This document shows, piece after piece, positions 25,222-35,017 of a DNA stretch of 64,000 nucleotides. The notes beneath the pieces were generated by a model. The model saw only the letters and a list, made by a program, of their open reading frames with translations, ran no database searches and was not told the origin of the DNA. This DNA is from CAVQAH01 sp963784195 (lineage in GTDB: Bacteria; Acidobacteriota; Vicinamibacteria; Vicinamibacterales; 2-12-FULL-66-21), in contig CAWARA010000036.1 in NCBI GenBank assembly GCA_963784195.1, forward strand, positions 62,001 to 126,000. The letters run 5' to 3'. Each line of letters starts with the position of its first letter. The first letter of the stretch is position 1. The translations under genes were made by a program, and so were the position numbers.

Positions 25222-28200
25222 TCAGAAGTAGAACTTCAAGCCGAACTGGATGATGCGCGCGTTGCCGGCCGACAGAATCTGCCCGAACCCGGTCGACTCG
25301 CGGGCGATGTTCGGCGGACCGAAGTTCGGGTGGTTGAACGCGTTGAACAGCTCAGTCCGGAACTGGACGTAGCGACCATCCGAGATCGGGAAGTTCTTGG
25401 CCAGACTGAAATCGAAGTTGGCGACTCCGGGTCCACGCATGATGCCCACGCCGGCGTTGCCAAAGGCCTGCGGCGACGGGCTGAAGGCTGCAAACGCATC
25501 GGTGTTGAACCACCGATTCAGCGTCCGTTGTGATTCAGGCAGCTCGGGATCACCGACCAGATTCGGGCGGGCTCGTCGCTCGCCCCCCAGGTTCAGCACC
25601 GTCGACCCGCCAAGATTTGCTGTCAGGGCCAGGCCGCTCTGGAGTACGTGAATTCCCGTCACTTGCCATCCGCCGAACGCCAGGTCCACTGCCCGGTTCC
25701 AGTTGGCGCCATAGCGGCGGCCGTGACCAAAGGGTAACTCCCACACGTAGCTCGCGACGAAGCGGTGCCTCACATCGAACTCCGTCGGACCGATCTCGGC
25801 GCGCAGGTTATTGGAATCCTGCGGCTCGCGGAACACACCCGTATCGATGCCGGCGCCGCCGCCACTCGTCGAGATGTGATCGGGCGCCCCGCTGAGTGCC
25901 TCGCCCAGCGTGTAGCTGATTGTGGCGGTCAGGCCGTCGGAAAAGCGCTTGTCGAGGCGCATCTGCAGCGACTTGAACGACGAGTTGACGCGATTCTCCA
26001 TCCACTGGATGTCGCCGAATGCCGGGTACGGACGCGCGCCAGCCGATTGCGAGCCGTCCGGATTCGTAATAACGGCGCGTTGATTCAGGTTGCGAAAGCC
26101 GTTCAGCTTGGTGCCCTTGTTGCCGACATATGCGACATCCAACACGACATCCGGCATCAGTTCGTATTGAACGCCGATGTTGTACTGCTGGATATAGGGA
26201 GATCGCTGGTCGGCATCCTGAGCCCGGCGACCTACGGTCGGCGACAGTGTGCCAGGATCGAGAAGACCCGACGGGTACCCGTTGACCAGACGAAACGGAG
26301 CGGCGGACGCGATGGCCGCGGCGCCTGTCACACCGGTCTGCAGCAGATTGTCGACGAGGTACGGCGGATTGAACCCGAGCAGGCCTTCGCGCCCCTGACG
26401 TACCGTGTGGGTATAGAAGATGCCGTAGCCACCGCGGACCACCCATCGCTGCCATGGCGTGTAGGCAAAACCGATTCGCGGCGCAAAGTTGTTGCGATCC
26501 GGATGGATCAGCGCCCGCTCGAAGACGTCTCCGTCCGACGCGAAGACCATCGTCCCGGTCTCGGGATCAAAGTTGGCGAATTGGTTGTCCTTCTCCACAG
26601 GCGGCGTCGCGTATTCGTACCGCAGGCCCAGGTTGGCCGTCAGCTTGTCCGTGAGGCGGTAGTCATCCTGGACGAAGTAGAACTGCATGTTCTGCCCCTG
26701 GTCCATGACCGAGTAGCTGGTGAGCGCCAGCTGTGACGGCAGGCCCAGGAGCAGATCGCCGACCGCGCGGTTCGTGAAGCGGTTCTCGAAGTTCATGCGC
26801 CCGATCGTGGCGTTCAGGTCATTGATGCGGGTATCCACGTAGTAGAAACTCCGCCCCGAACTTGATGAAGTGGGCGCCGCGATTGAGGCTGAACGTCGCT
26901 CGGGGGTTCCACGAACGGGGGGTCTGGAACTGTGGTGTGGAGGTATGCCGTCCGACCGCATCGAAGCCCTGAATGTTCACCTTCGGGACGCCACCCATGA
27001 TCGACGGGGTCACTCGGCACGTTGCGCAAGCCGATCTCGGCGGGACCATCGACGCCGAAATTTGGCGGATAGGTGTAGTAGTCCCCTCGCGCATAGCCGA
27101 AGCGAAAGTCGCCGACGAAGTTCGAAGAGAACATCCATGTCAACCCAAGGGCCAGCCCCTGAGAGCGATTGTCGTTGTCCCCAAACGCGTCGTTGAACGA
27201 CCCTTCAGCCGAGACCGGGCAGCGGTGCCGGTCGGAATGTCAGCGTATCGACGAAGCTATAGCGTCCGAAGAACGTCGCCGCATTCGTGATCTGATGATC
27301 GATCCGGACGTCGAACTGGTCCTGCCGGGTGTCCGTCACCGGAGTCGATGCGTAGATGGTCGAGCCGGCGACGTTCGGATCCGGAATCAACGCGACAATC
27401 GCCGCGCCGACAGGATCCCAGCGCTCAGCGAGGAATCACCCACTGCCCCTGGGCGTTTCGACTGAACTCCGGCCGCCCGGCGGCAAACGGATCGACCACG
27501 GCAGTAGCTGAACAGGCCCGCTTTCTCCGCAGCCGTCGGCAGCTGACGCACGCGCGGAACACCTTCCAGATCACGCAGCCCCTCGTAGTCCGCGAACCAG
27601 AAGGTCCTGTTCCGCACGATCGGTCCGCCGGCGGCCGCACCGAACTGATTGCGCTCTCGCTTCGGTTTTGGCGCTCCGAGCGCGTTCGAGAAGAAGTTGT
27701 TCGCATCGAGTCGATCGTTGCGGAGAAAGTCGTAAACGCTGCCACGGATCGGTATTCGTGCCCGACTTGATCGTCGCGTTCACGACGGCTCCGGAGCTGC
27801 GGCCGAACTCGGCCGAGTACGCGTTGGTCTGGATCTTGAACTCCTGGAGCGCTTCGATTGAAGGTTGCACGAGCTGGACGTTCTCGCCACGAAACGAGTT
27901 CGAGTACGAAATGTTGTCCACGCCGTCGAGCAGGAACACGTTATTGAACGTGCGATTGCCGTTCACGTTGAGCACGCCTTTGAAGTTGACGCTCGCCAGC
28001 CGCGGGGTTCCCGGCAAAACGCCTGGCGACAGCAGCGCGAGCTGGTTGTAGTCGCGGCCGTTCAGCGGAAGCTCGACGATCCTCTTCTGATCGATGACCG
28101 AGCCACGCGACGACGTCAGCGTGTCCAGGAGAGGGCTTTGTCCGACGACCTCCAACGCTTCGGTCAGCTGCCCTGCCTGTAACTCCATGTCGATGCGCGC

Positions 28201-28509
28201 GACCTGGGCGACCTGCAGCGTGACGCCCGTCCGCACGGTTTTCTGAAACCCGGCGCTCTCCGCGCTGACCGAGTATTGGCCCGGCCGCAAGCTCGGAATC
28301 ACGTAGCCCCCATCGTCGCCCGACTGCGTTCGAGTGGTGATGTTCGTTTGAATGTTGGTCACGATCAAAGTCGCACCGGGGACGACGGCCCCGGAGGCGT
28401 CTCTGACGGTTCCGACGATCGTCGCGGTTTCCTGTTGGGCGTGCGCTGGCGAGGGCCACAGAGCGCACCACACAAGCGACACTGTCAGCAGTAGGCGGAA
28501 TTTGGACAT
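25222..28509 (-). CDS. Oar-like TonB-dependent receptor 1, broken by about six frameshifts
   Basis: Starts at ATG 28509 with a signal peptide (LLLTVSLVWCALWPSPAHAQ) and a carboxypeptidase-regulatory domain (TIVGTVRDASGAVVPGATLI), then a plug region (LPLNGRDYNQLALLSPGV, NNVFLLDGVDN). The barrel ends IIQFGLKFYF with the terminal phenylalanine needed for BAM insertion. Between about 27745 and 26850 the frame changes six times, each time by one extra base, so the net frame is restored. The segments read NRTFWFADYEGLRDLEGV, DPNVAGSTIYASTPVTD and NIQGFDAVGRHTSTPQ in successive frames. Either sequence quality is poor here or the gene is a pseudogene. It is expected to import a large, unknown ligand. 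Confidence 0.8.
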
Positions 28510-28822
28510 GGAATCCTCCAGCCAGGCTGAAAAGGTATCATGCCCGCGGCCTAGCGGGCGCCCAATCTGCGTACGCGCTCAGTGTGGGAGGCCGTCGTGA
28601 ACCTGAGGTGACGGCTCCCTTTCAATTGGGTAAAGTCGGGGCGCAGAAGTGCCAGCGTGTGTTCGAGGCGTCTGTCCGTGTGCTGCCTCGCTCCCGCCAC
28701 CTCCCCGTCGCTGTCACCGACGGCAGCACCACGCCAAACCTCAATAAAACTGGGGGGCGGCTGACCGCAGCCGACCCCGGAAAACCGGGGTCGGTTGTCT
28801 CACCTGCTGCCTCGACCCTGCG
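28510..28822. other. Right end of the integrated element, non-coding
   Basis: About 310 bp upstream of the TonB receptor start and before the second tRNA copy. It contains one strong hairpin (28771-28794) and is otherwise without a convincing gene. Apparent short frames on the minus strand are the antisense of the tRNA copy. Confidence 0.5.
28771..28794 (+). terminator. Perfect 10 bp hairpin near the element end
   Basis: CCGACCCCGG, AAAA loop, CCGGGGTCGG. Perfect 10 bp GC-rich stem with a tetraloop, followed by TTGTCT, a weak T-rich stretch. It could terminate transcription entering the element from the right, or be part of the recombination end. Position 30 bp inside the second att copy is suggestive of the latter. 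Confidence 0.5.
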
Positions 28823-28881
28823 AAGCCTCAGGAGCTTGTGGCCGCAAGGTCGTGGAGGTTCAAATCCTCTCTTCCGCACCA
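28823..28881 (+). repeat. Attachment-site copy 2 (displaced tRNA-Leu 3' end)
   Basis: Exact 59-base repeat of 22845-22903, without the 5' half of the tRNA, so no second functional tRNA is present. It marks the far end of the first element and, at the same time, the near end of a second element, since another integrase remnant starts 17 bp beyond it in the same orientation. Confidence 0.9.
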
Positions 28882-28898
28882 GCAATCAATTCAACAGG

Positions 28899-29590
28899 TT
28901 AGCTGCTGCTTCGGCGCTCTCGGCGGGTGCGTCGTTCGTTCGGTGCGTCTGAGGGGTCCGTGTGCGAGTGGTGTGCGAAACCGGCGCGGTGGGCCTCCCG
29001 GCGCCTTATCACGTCCTCCAACCCCTTCAACGTGGTCGACAGGTAGATGCTCGTGGTCTTGATGTCTGCGTGTCCAAGCGCGTCGCGGACGTGGTGCAGG
29101 ATGACGCCGGGCGTTTCGAGTAGCTCGCTTCTGAACGTGCGCCGCAGGTCGCGGAATTGCAGCCCGACGATCCCCGCCGCCGCGCACGTCCGCGCCCACT
29201 CGTCACGGTAGGTCCGCACCCGCTCGACGCAGGCGTCACCGAACACGTGAGCGGTCGGCGGCAGCGGCTCCCCCGCCGGGTCGTGACGCCGCATCTCCAG
29301 TAGGGCCCGCGAGTCGCCCCTTCGGCGCGTAGGGCACGTCGCGGTCCTTGCCGGTCTTCGTGACCGAGCCGGGCAGACACCGCGACCGGTTCACGTGCTG
29401 CCACTGGAGGCCGAGCAGTTCGCCGGGCCGACAGCCCGTGTCGACCCCGGCGATGATCAAGTCGCGCATCAGCGGGCTGGTCGCGTGCGCGAGCAGCCGC
29501 GCCTCTTCACCAGGCTTCGCCTCTTCCCCAGGCTTCGTCACCTCGCCTGACTCCAGCCGACGACGTCGCGGCTGCTCCATCGTGAGCCCG
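28899..29590 (-). pseudogene. Tyrosine recombinase (integrase) remnant 2, N-terminally truncated and frameshifted
   Basis: Two frames joined near 29300 give a recognisable catalytic domain: LIIAGVDTGCRPGELLGLQW (first arginine box), TKTGKDRDVPYAPKG, then after a +1 shift EPLPPTAHVFGDACVERV, LQFRDLRRTFRSELLETPG and DALGHADIKTTSIYL with the tyrosine. The N-terminal core-binding domain is missing: at about 29590 the sequence joins a transcription-regulator gene. Sequence differs clearly from remnant 1, so it is a separate element and not a duplication. Confidence 0.8.
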
Positions 29591-29885
29591 GCTCATTTTC
29601 GACGAACAGCGGCAACTCGTGCGAATCGCCCAGCGCCTGCCGGATCTTGAGAATAGCGGTGTGGATGCCGGCGTCGAGATCGCCGAACACATCCTGCGGC
29701 CAGAGCCGCTTCGCAATGTCGTCACGCGACACGAGTTCCCGCGGTCGCTCCAAGAGCAGCAGCAGAAAATCCATTGGCTGTCGCGCGAGACGGATGCGTC
29801 GGCCGTTGCGGCGTAACTCGTAGTCCGCGGTATCGAGCTCGAAGCTCCGGAAGCGGAAGATCAGGCGATCGGAGGATGCACTCAT
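29538..29885 (-). pseudogene. Truncated CadC/OmpR-type winged-helix regulator
   Basis: The first 97 residues are a standard Trans_reg_C domain: FRFRSFELDTADYELRRNGR, then LLLLLERPRELVSRDDIAKR LWP, and LKIRQALGDSHELPLFVE. In complete proteins this continues with a P-x-R-G-Y-R-F turn and long sensor or TPR domain. Here it breaks at about 29590 into sequence shared with the integrase remnant and stops at 29538. The gene was evidently cut by the second integrated element or a later deletion. It could still make a small DNA-binding protein. Confidence 0.7.
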
Positions 29886-29930
29886 GGAGTTCGCCGCACG
29901 ATTCTGCCAAGGCGAGAGGTGACGATCTCA

Positions 29931-31499
29931 TCAGTCGCCGGCGATGGTGTACTGCTGCGCCAGCACCTCGAACGCGGCAACCTCGCGGCGCTGCCACGAC
30001 TCGTCGCGCCCGAGCTCGCGCGCCATCAATCGGGCTACCGCCGGCGCCATCCGTATCGCCGCCGCCGCATTCAGGAACAGCGCGCGGCATCGCCGCGCGA
30101 GCACGTCTTCGACGGTGCGTGCCATTTCCACGCGTGCGGCCCATACGACCTGGGCTCCAATGCACGACAGCGCCGGGTCGAGGGGCTCACCCAGCCTGGG
30201 ATCCGCGCGAGCGAGATCCCGAACGGCAGCTTCGTCGGCGCCATAGACCGCCAGCGCGCGGGGCTCCCCCGTTGGCTCCCGGTAACCATGGATGCGCAGG
30301 TCTGCCGTCACGCACGGTTTCTCGGGCAGCCGCGCGAACTCCACCGCCTGATTGACGGTGTCCTCCGCCATATGCCGGTAGGTCGTCCACTTGCCTCCCG
30401 CCGTCGTCAGCAGCCCCGACGCATCGATGTGAATCGTATGGTCGCGAGAAAGTGCGGCAGTGATTCGGCTGTCGCCGCTGCGGACGAGCGGACGGATGCC
30501 GGCGAATACGCTCAAGACGTCGGCCCGGCTCGGAGCTTTGTGCAGGTAGAGCCGGGCGGTCTCGAGGATGAAGCTTATCTCGCTGTCGAGCGCCTGCGGC
30601 TCGAGCGTCGGCTGGGGGATCGGTGTGTCTGTCGTGCCCACCACCGTATGGCCGTGCCACGGGATTGCGAACATCACCCGGCCGTCGCGCGTATGCGGCA
30701 CCATGATGGCGCTCCTGCCGGGGAGGAACGAACGGTCGAACACGAGATGGATGCCCTGGCTCGGCGCGATGAGCGGCAGCGCCTCGGGTTCGGCGAGCCG
30801 CCTGACGCTGTCCGCGAAGGGGCCGGTCGCGTTGATGACGACTTCGCCCAGCGCGCGGAACTCATGCCCGGTTTCGACATCCCTCGCGACCACTCCGTCC
30901 ACGGTGCCGTCGCGTCCTTTGGTGACCGCCGTCACCTCGGCGTAATTGAGCAGCGCCGCGCCGTGCTCGACCGCGGTTTGAGCCAGGTTGATCAGCAGCC
31001 GCGCATCGTCGAACTGACCGTCGTAGTACTCGACGCCGCCGCGAAGTCCCTCCGTGCGGATGGTCGGCAGGCGTCGCAGCGTCTCGTCCCGAGAGAGGAT
31101 CGCTGACTGGCCGAACCCATACTTGCCGGCGAGGAGGTTGTAGACCTTCAGGCCCAGCCCGTAGAAGGGGGCCTCCCACCAGTCGTAGTTAGGCACGACG
31201 AACGGCAGGTTGCTGACCAGGTGCGGCGCGTTCTGCCGCAGGATTCCGCGCTCCTTGAGCGCTTCCATGACGAGCGAGATATTGCCCTGCTCGAGATATC
31301 GTACGCCGCCGTGCACAAGCTTCGTGCTGCGGCTGGAGGTGCCCTTGCCGAAGTCACTCTGCTCGAGCACCAGGACGGAGTACCCTCGTGACGCCGCATC
31401 GACTGCGACGCCGACGCCCGTCGCTCCGCCCCCCACGATGATGAAATCCCACGGCCCCTCATGGCGCTCCACACGCGCGCGCACCTCGTCGCGATTCAC
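29931..31499 (-). CDS. glpD: FAD-dependent glycerol-3-phosphate dehydrogenase
   Basis: 522 residues from GTG 31499, which overlaps the glpK stop (GTGA). The N-terminal FAD-binding motif is FIIVGGGATGVGVAVDAASR, followed by FGKGTSSRSTKLVHGGVRYL, the conserved GlpD/GlpA signature. VVINATGPFADSVR and FAGIRPLV lie further on. The alpha-helical C-terminal cap is present (ALSCIGAQVVWAARVEMART). It oxidises glycerol 3-phosphate to dihydroxyacetone phosphate and passes electrons to quinone. Works with GlpK and GlpF next door. The start inside glpK is chosen because the open frame further up overlaps the kinase. Confidence 0.95.
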   Translation of the reverse strand: MNRDEVRARVERHEGPWDFIIVGGGATGVGVAVDAASRGYSVLVLEQSDFGKGTSSRSTKLVHGGVRYLEQGNISLVMEALKERGILRQNAPHLVSNLPFVVPNYDWWEAPFYGLGLKVYNLLAGKYGFGQSAILSRDETLRRLPTIRTEGLRGGVEYYDGQFDDARLLINLAQTAVEHGAALLNYAEVTAVTKGRDGTVDGVVARDVETGHEFRALGEVVINATGPFADSVRRLAEPEALPLIAPSQGIHLVFDRSFLPGRSAIMVPHTRDGRVMFAIPWHGHTVVGTTDTPIPQPTLEPQALDSEISFILETARLYLHKAPSRADVLSVFAGIRPLVRSGDSRITAALSRDHTIHIDASGLLTTAGGKWTTYRHMAEDTVNQAVEFARLPEKPCVTADLRIHGYREPTGEPRALAVYGADEAAVRDLARADPRLGEPLDPALSCIGAQVVWAARVEMARTVEDVLARRCRALFLNAAAAIRMAPAVARLMARELGRDESWQRREVAAFEVLAQQYTIAGD

Positions 31500-33016
31500 G
31501 CCTTCACGACCTCCGACTGCGCGGCGGCGGCGGAAACCCACCCCTTCGATCGGCTCACCGCCTCGCGCCAGCGCGCGCGCAGCCGCACGGCATCGGATCG
31601 AGGCATAATGGGCTCGAAACGACGCTGCACCCGCCACTGCCCGGCGATCTCTTCAGGTGATGACCAGAAGCCCACGGCAAGGCCCGCGAGGTACGCGGCA
31701 CCGAGCGCCGTGGTCTCCGTCACCGCGGGTCGGACGACCGGCACGCCGAGGAGGTCGGCCTGGAACTGCATCAGCGCATCGTTGGTCGATGCGCCACCAT
31801 CCACGCGAAGTTCGGCGAGCGAAATTCCCGAGTCGCGACGGACGGCATCGAGCAGGTCGTCTACCTGATACGCGATACTCTCCAGCGCCGCCCGCGCGAC
31901 GTGCGCCGCGGTCGTCCCACGCGTCATGCCAACGAGGAGTCCGCGCGCGTAAGGATCCCAGTGAGGAGCACCGAGGCCGGCAAAGGCGGGCACCAGATAC
32001 ACGCCACCGTTGTCGCTGACCGACGCGGCCAACGCTTCGACGTCCGATGACGTCGCGATCAGGCCGAGACCATCACGCAGCCACTGCACCACGGCGCCGC
32101 CGATGAAGACGCTCCCTTCGAGCGTGTACTCGGTGCGACCCGCAACCTTCCACGCCACGGTCGAGACGAGACGATTTGCCGACGGAACGCGCCGGGTCCC
32201 CGTGTTCTGCAGAAGAAAACATCCGGTCCCGTATGTGTTCTTCGTCAAGCCCGGAGAGACGCACATCTGGCCGAAGAGCGCGGCCTGTTGATCGCCGGCG
32301 ATGCCGGCAATAGGCACGTCTTCGATTCCGAGCGTCGTGGATACCCGTCCGTAGACTTCGCTCGACGACCGAACGTCCGGCAGCATGCTGGCGGGGATCT
32401 TCAGGAGCGCGAGCAGGTCGGCGTCCCACGCCAGGCTGTTGATGTCGAACACCATCGTTCGAGACGCATTGCTGACATCGGTGATATGAGTCGCGCCACT
32501 CGTCAGCTTCCAGACCAGCCAGGAATCCACGGTGCCGAACGCGAGTCGACCCGCTTCGGCGCGCTGGCGGGCCCCCGGCACGTTATCCAGGATCCAGGCA
32601 ATCTTGCTGCCGGAAAAATACGCGTCGATCACGAGCCCTGTCCGCTCCGCGACCAGCGCCTCGTGACCCGCCGCTTTGAGCCGGTCGCAGAATTCCGCGG
32701 TGCGGCGATCCTGCCAGACGATCGCGTTGCACACCGGCTGCCCGGTATCGCGGTCCCAGACGATCGTCGTTTCGCGCTGGTTGGTGATGCCGATCGCGGC
32801 AAGGTCTCGAGGGCGCAGCTGCGCGCGGCCGAGCGCTTCGATCGCGACCGCGATCTGCGTGGCCCAGATCTCCTGCGGATCGTGTTCAACCCAGCCGGGC
32901 TGCGGAAAGATCTGCCGGAATTCCTTCTGGGCGACCTCCACGACGGCACCGTCGTGGTCGAACACAATGGCGCGGGAACTTGTGGTTCCTTGATCGAGCG
33001 CGAGAACGTATGGCAC
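31496..33016 (-). CDS. glpK: Glycerol kinase
   Basis: 506 residues. FGGY-kinase motifs are complete: YVLALDQGTTSSRAIVFD (phosphate 1), WVEHDPQEIWATQ, ITNQRETTIVWD, GIAGDQQAALFGQ (phosphate 2 and catalytic Asp region), TKNTYGTGCFLL, and RVDGGASTNDALMQFQ (adenosine). Length equals E. coli GlpK. It phosphorylates glycerol to glycerol 3-phosphate, trapping it in the cell. First gene of a glpK-glpD operon, divergent from glpF with 116 bp between. Confidence 0.97.
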   Translation of the reverse strand: MPYVLALDQGTTSSRAIVFDHDGAVVEVAQKEFRQIFPQPGWVEHDPQEIWATQIAVAIEALGRAQLRPRDLAAIGITNQRETTIVWDRDTGQPVCNAIVWQDRRTAEFCDRLKAAGHEALVAERTGLVIDAYFSGSKIAWILDNVPGARQRAEAGRLAFGTVDSWLVWKLTSGATHITDVSNASRTMVFDINSLAWDADLLALLKIPASMLPDVRSSSEVYGRVSTTLGIEDVPIAGIAGDQQAALFGQMCVSPGLTKNTYGTGCFLLQNTGTRRVPSANRLVSTVAWKVAGRTEYTLEGSVFIGGAVVQWLRDGLGLIATSSDVEALAASVSDNGGVYLVPAFAGLGAPHWDPYARGLLVGMTRGTTAAHVARAALESIAYQVDDLLDAVRRDSGISLAELRVDGGASTNDALMQFQADLLGVPVVRPAVTETTALGAAYLAGLAVGFWSSPEEIAGQWRVQRRFEPIMPRSDAVRLRARWREAVSRSKGWVSAAAAQSEVVKA

Positions 33017-33099
33017 ATGTGTCTCCTCGGGTCATTCTTCCACGAAACCGGGGTGACCTTGAGCTCCGCCGAAGGGTCGAGCCCCGAGCCTCGATCCGG

Positions 33100-33105
33100 T
33101 ATACT
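33100..33105 (+). promoter_or_regulatory. Candidate -10 box of glpF
   Basis: TATACT, 27 bases before the glpF ATG, with a weak TCGAGC 17 bp upstream as -35. It lies in the divergent glpK-glpF spacer, where shared control of the three glp genes would be expected. Confidence 0.35.
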
Positions 33106-33132
33106 CCCGCAACTCTTTTCCATCGAGGTCGC

Positions 33133-33970
33133 ATGACACACGGAACGTTGCGTGAGGCACTCGCGGAGTTCCTGGGGACATTCGTTCTCATCCTGTTTGG
33201 CGTCGGCGTCGTCGCGCAGGTGGTGCTCAGCCGGCAGGCTGCGGGCACGTTCCTGTCGATCAATTTCGCGTGGGGCCTCGCGGTGACGATGGCCTGTTAC
33301 GTGGCGGGCGGGGTGTCGGGTGCTCATCTGAATCCGGCGGTCACGGTCGCCCTGGCGGTGCAGCGAGGCTTTCCGTGGCGGAAGGTCGCGCCGTACGTCT
33401 TCGCGCAGATGGCCGGCGCGTTCGCGGCATCGGCCGTGGTGTACGCCGTCTATGCCGAAGCGCTGACTCACTTCGATGGAGGTGTCCGACAGGTGGCGGG
33501 CCCGCTTGGCACGGCGGGGATCTGGGCGACGTATCCGCAGCCGTTCCTGAGCACGTTCCCCGGGAGGCTTCGTCGATCAGGTCGTCGGCACTGCAGCGCT
33601 CATGGCGGTGATCCTCGCGATCACGGACGCGCGGAACGCGCCGCCGGCGTCAGGGATGGCGCCGCTGATCGTGGGTCTGCTCGTCGCCGTCATCGGCATG
33701 TCGTTCGGCTTCAACGCGGGGTATGCGATCAACCCAGCGCGCGATTTCGCCCCGCGGCTTTTCACCGCCGTCGCCGGCTGGGGGACGGAGGTGTTCCGCG
33801 CCGGTAATGGCTGGTGGTGGGTCCCGTTAACGGCGCCAGTCCTCGGGGCGGTGCTCGGTGCGTGGGTGTATGATGCATGCATCGGCCGCCGGTTCCCACA
33901 GGACCTGCCGCCCACCGCCCCTCAGCCGCATTTGCCGCCGCCGCAGCCCGGGCAGCTGCCGCCGGTCTGA
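33133..33970 (+). CDS. glpF: Glycerol uptake facilitator (aquaglyceroporin), one frameshift
   Basis: About 278 residues. The first half contains EFLGTFVLILFGVGVVAQ and the first NPA box (SGAHLNPAVTVA). A +1 shift near 33565 splits the sequence between FLSTFPG and GFVDQVVGTAALMAVILAIT. The second half carries AINPARDFAPR, whose aspartate after NPAR is characteristic of glycerol-conducting rather than water-only channels. The C-terminus ends in a proline-rich tail (PPTAPQPHLPPPQPG). Passive glycerol entry would feed GlpK. Confidence 0.92.
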
Positions 33971-34083
33971 GCGCGAATGCAATCGAAAAATGGGCCCTGG
34001 CAATGGGCGATTGCCTGCCAGTCCTCCGCGTCTTGATTTTCCCATTTCCCATTGCTATTTGCCATTGCCCATCAGCATGGCGA
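33971..34083. repeat. Heptamer-like repeat region between glpF and the phosphodiesterase gene
   Basis: AATGGGC occurs twice around 34000-34017, and its reverse-complement relatives CCCATTT, CCCATTG and GCCATTG cluster at 34040-34073. The two groups can pair, giving a looser hairpin of the same class as at 6169 and 17432. It separates two convergent genes. Confidence 0.65.
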
Positions 34084-35016
34084 TCAGCGGCGCGGGAACT
34101 GGTCGGGGTTGTCGGTGAAGAGCGCGTCCACGCCGTAGTCGTACAGAAACTTCGCCATTTCCTCGCGTACTGACGCGTACTGGCCGGTATTCGACGATCG
34201 GAACGTCCAGGGCGTGACAGTCAGACCCGCCGCGTGGGCCCATTTCACTACCTCGGGCCTTGCCGCGACGATCGCCTTGTTCGGACCGAGCCCTGTCGCC
34301 CACCGGGCGATTTCGCGGATCTTGTCAGCTGAGTCCAGCCGTGCCGCCGCCTGCGCCTCGACGAGGAGCACGCGCGGGACCTTCGGGAGCTGTTTGGACA
34401 GCAGCTTGATGGTCGTCTCGTCGAACGACTGAATGATGACGGGAGAACGCGGATCGGCGATGAGGTTGTTCGCCTCCAGCATCTTCGCCAGCAGCGTTTC
34501 GGGACTCACCTGACGTTCGCGGTAGAACGAGGGGTCTTTCAGCTCCGGATACAGGCCGGCCTTGCCGCGCACCAGGTCGATCGCTTCCTGGAAGGTCGGC
34601 ACCCGCATGGCCGCGAACTTCCTGTCGAACCACGAGCCTGCGTCGAGCCGCTTGATTTCCGCCAGCGTGAAGTCGCCGACCAGCCAGCGCCGCACGGGCG
34701 TGGCGGCGGTCTTGTCCTCGACAAAGCGGTCGGGAAAGACCTCCTCCACGTCCGTGGTGCGCTCGAGTGTCAGGTCATGGATGCAGACCAGCACGCCGTC
34801 TTTCGTGACGGCGAGGTCCTGTTCGACGAAGTCCGCGCCCTGCTCGAGCGCGAGCGCGTAAGCCGGCAGGGTGTGCTCCGGCGCGTACGCCGAAGCGCCC
34901 CGGTGTGCGACGAGCTGTTTCTTCACCGGCGCTTGCCCGACGCCGACAGTCGGCAGGCAGAAGGCAAACGCCAGAACGAGCACCAGCGCGCCGCGGACAG
35001 TCCCGATTACCCCCAT
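34084..35016 (-). CDS. glpQ: Secreted glycerophosphodiester phosphodiesterase
   Basis: 310 residues with a signal peptide (VRGALVLVLAFAFCLPTVG VGQA). The GDPD active site is complete: VAHRGASAYAPEHT (catalytic His and Arg), FVEQDLAVTKDGVLVCIHD (metal-binding Glu and Asp, and second His). Later LYPELKDP and the C-terminal VDALFTDNPDQ are also typical. It releases sn-glycerol 3-phosphate and an alcohol (choline, ethanolamine, inositol) from glycerophosphodiesters in the periplasm. The ATG is 1 base past the TonB receptor stop (35018), so the two form one transcription unit, and the glp genes for the product are adjacent. Confidence 0.92.
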   Translation of the reverse strand: MGVIGTVRGALVLVLAFAFCLPTVGVGQAPVKKQLVAHRGASAYAPEHTLPAYALALEQGADFVEQDLAVTKDGVLVCIHDLTLERTTDVEEVFPDRFVEDKTAATPVRRWLVGDFTLAEIKRLDAGSWFDRKFAAMRVPTFQEAIDLVRGKAGLYPELKDPSFYRERQVSPETLLAKMLEANNLIADPRSPVIIQSFDETTIKLLSKQLPKVPRVLLVEAQAAARLDSADKIREIARWATGLGPNKAIVAARPEVVKWAHAAGLTVTPWTFRSSNTGQYASVREEMAKFLYDYGVDALFTDNPDQFPRR

Positions 35017-35017
35017 G

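Noticed and set aside
28823..28881. A second tRNA-Leu gene
   Set aside because: Only the 3' portion is present. The acceptor 5' strand, D arm and half of the anticodon stem are missing, so it is an attachment-site copy.
28622..28885. Minus-strand frame starting MLVRKRGFEPPRPCG
   Set aside because: It is the antisense translation of the tRNA-Leu 3' copy, a well-known source of spurious protein predictions.
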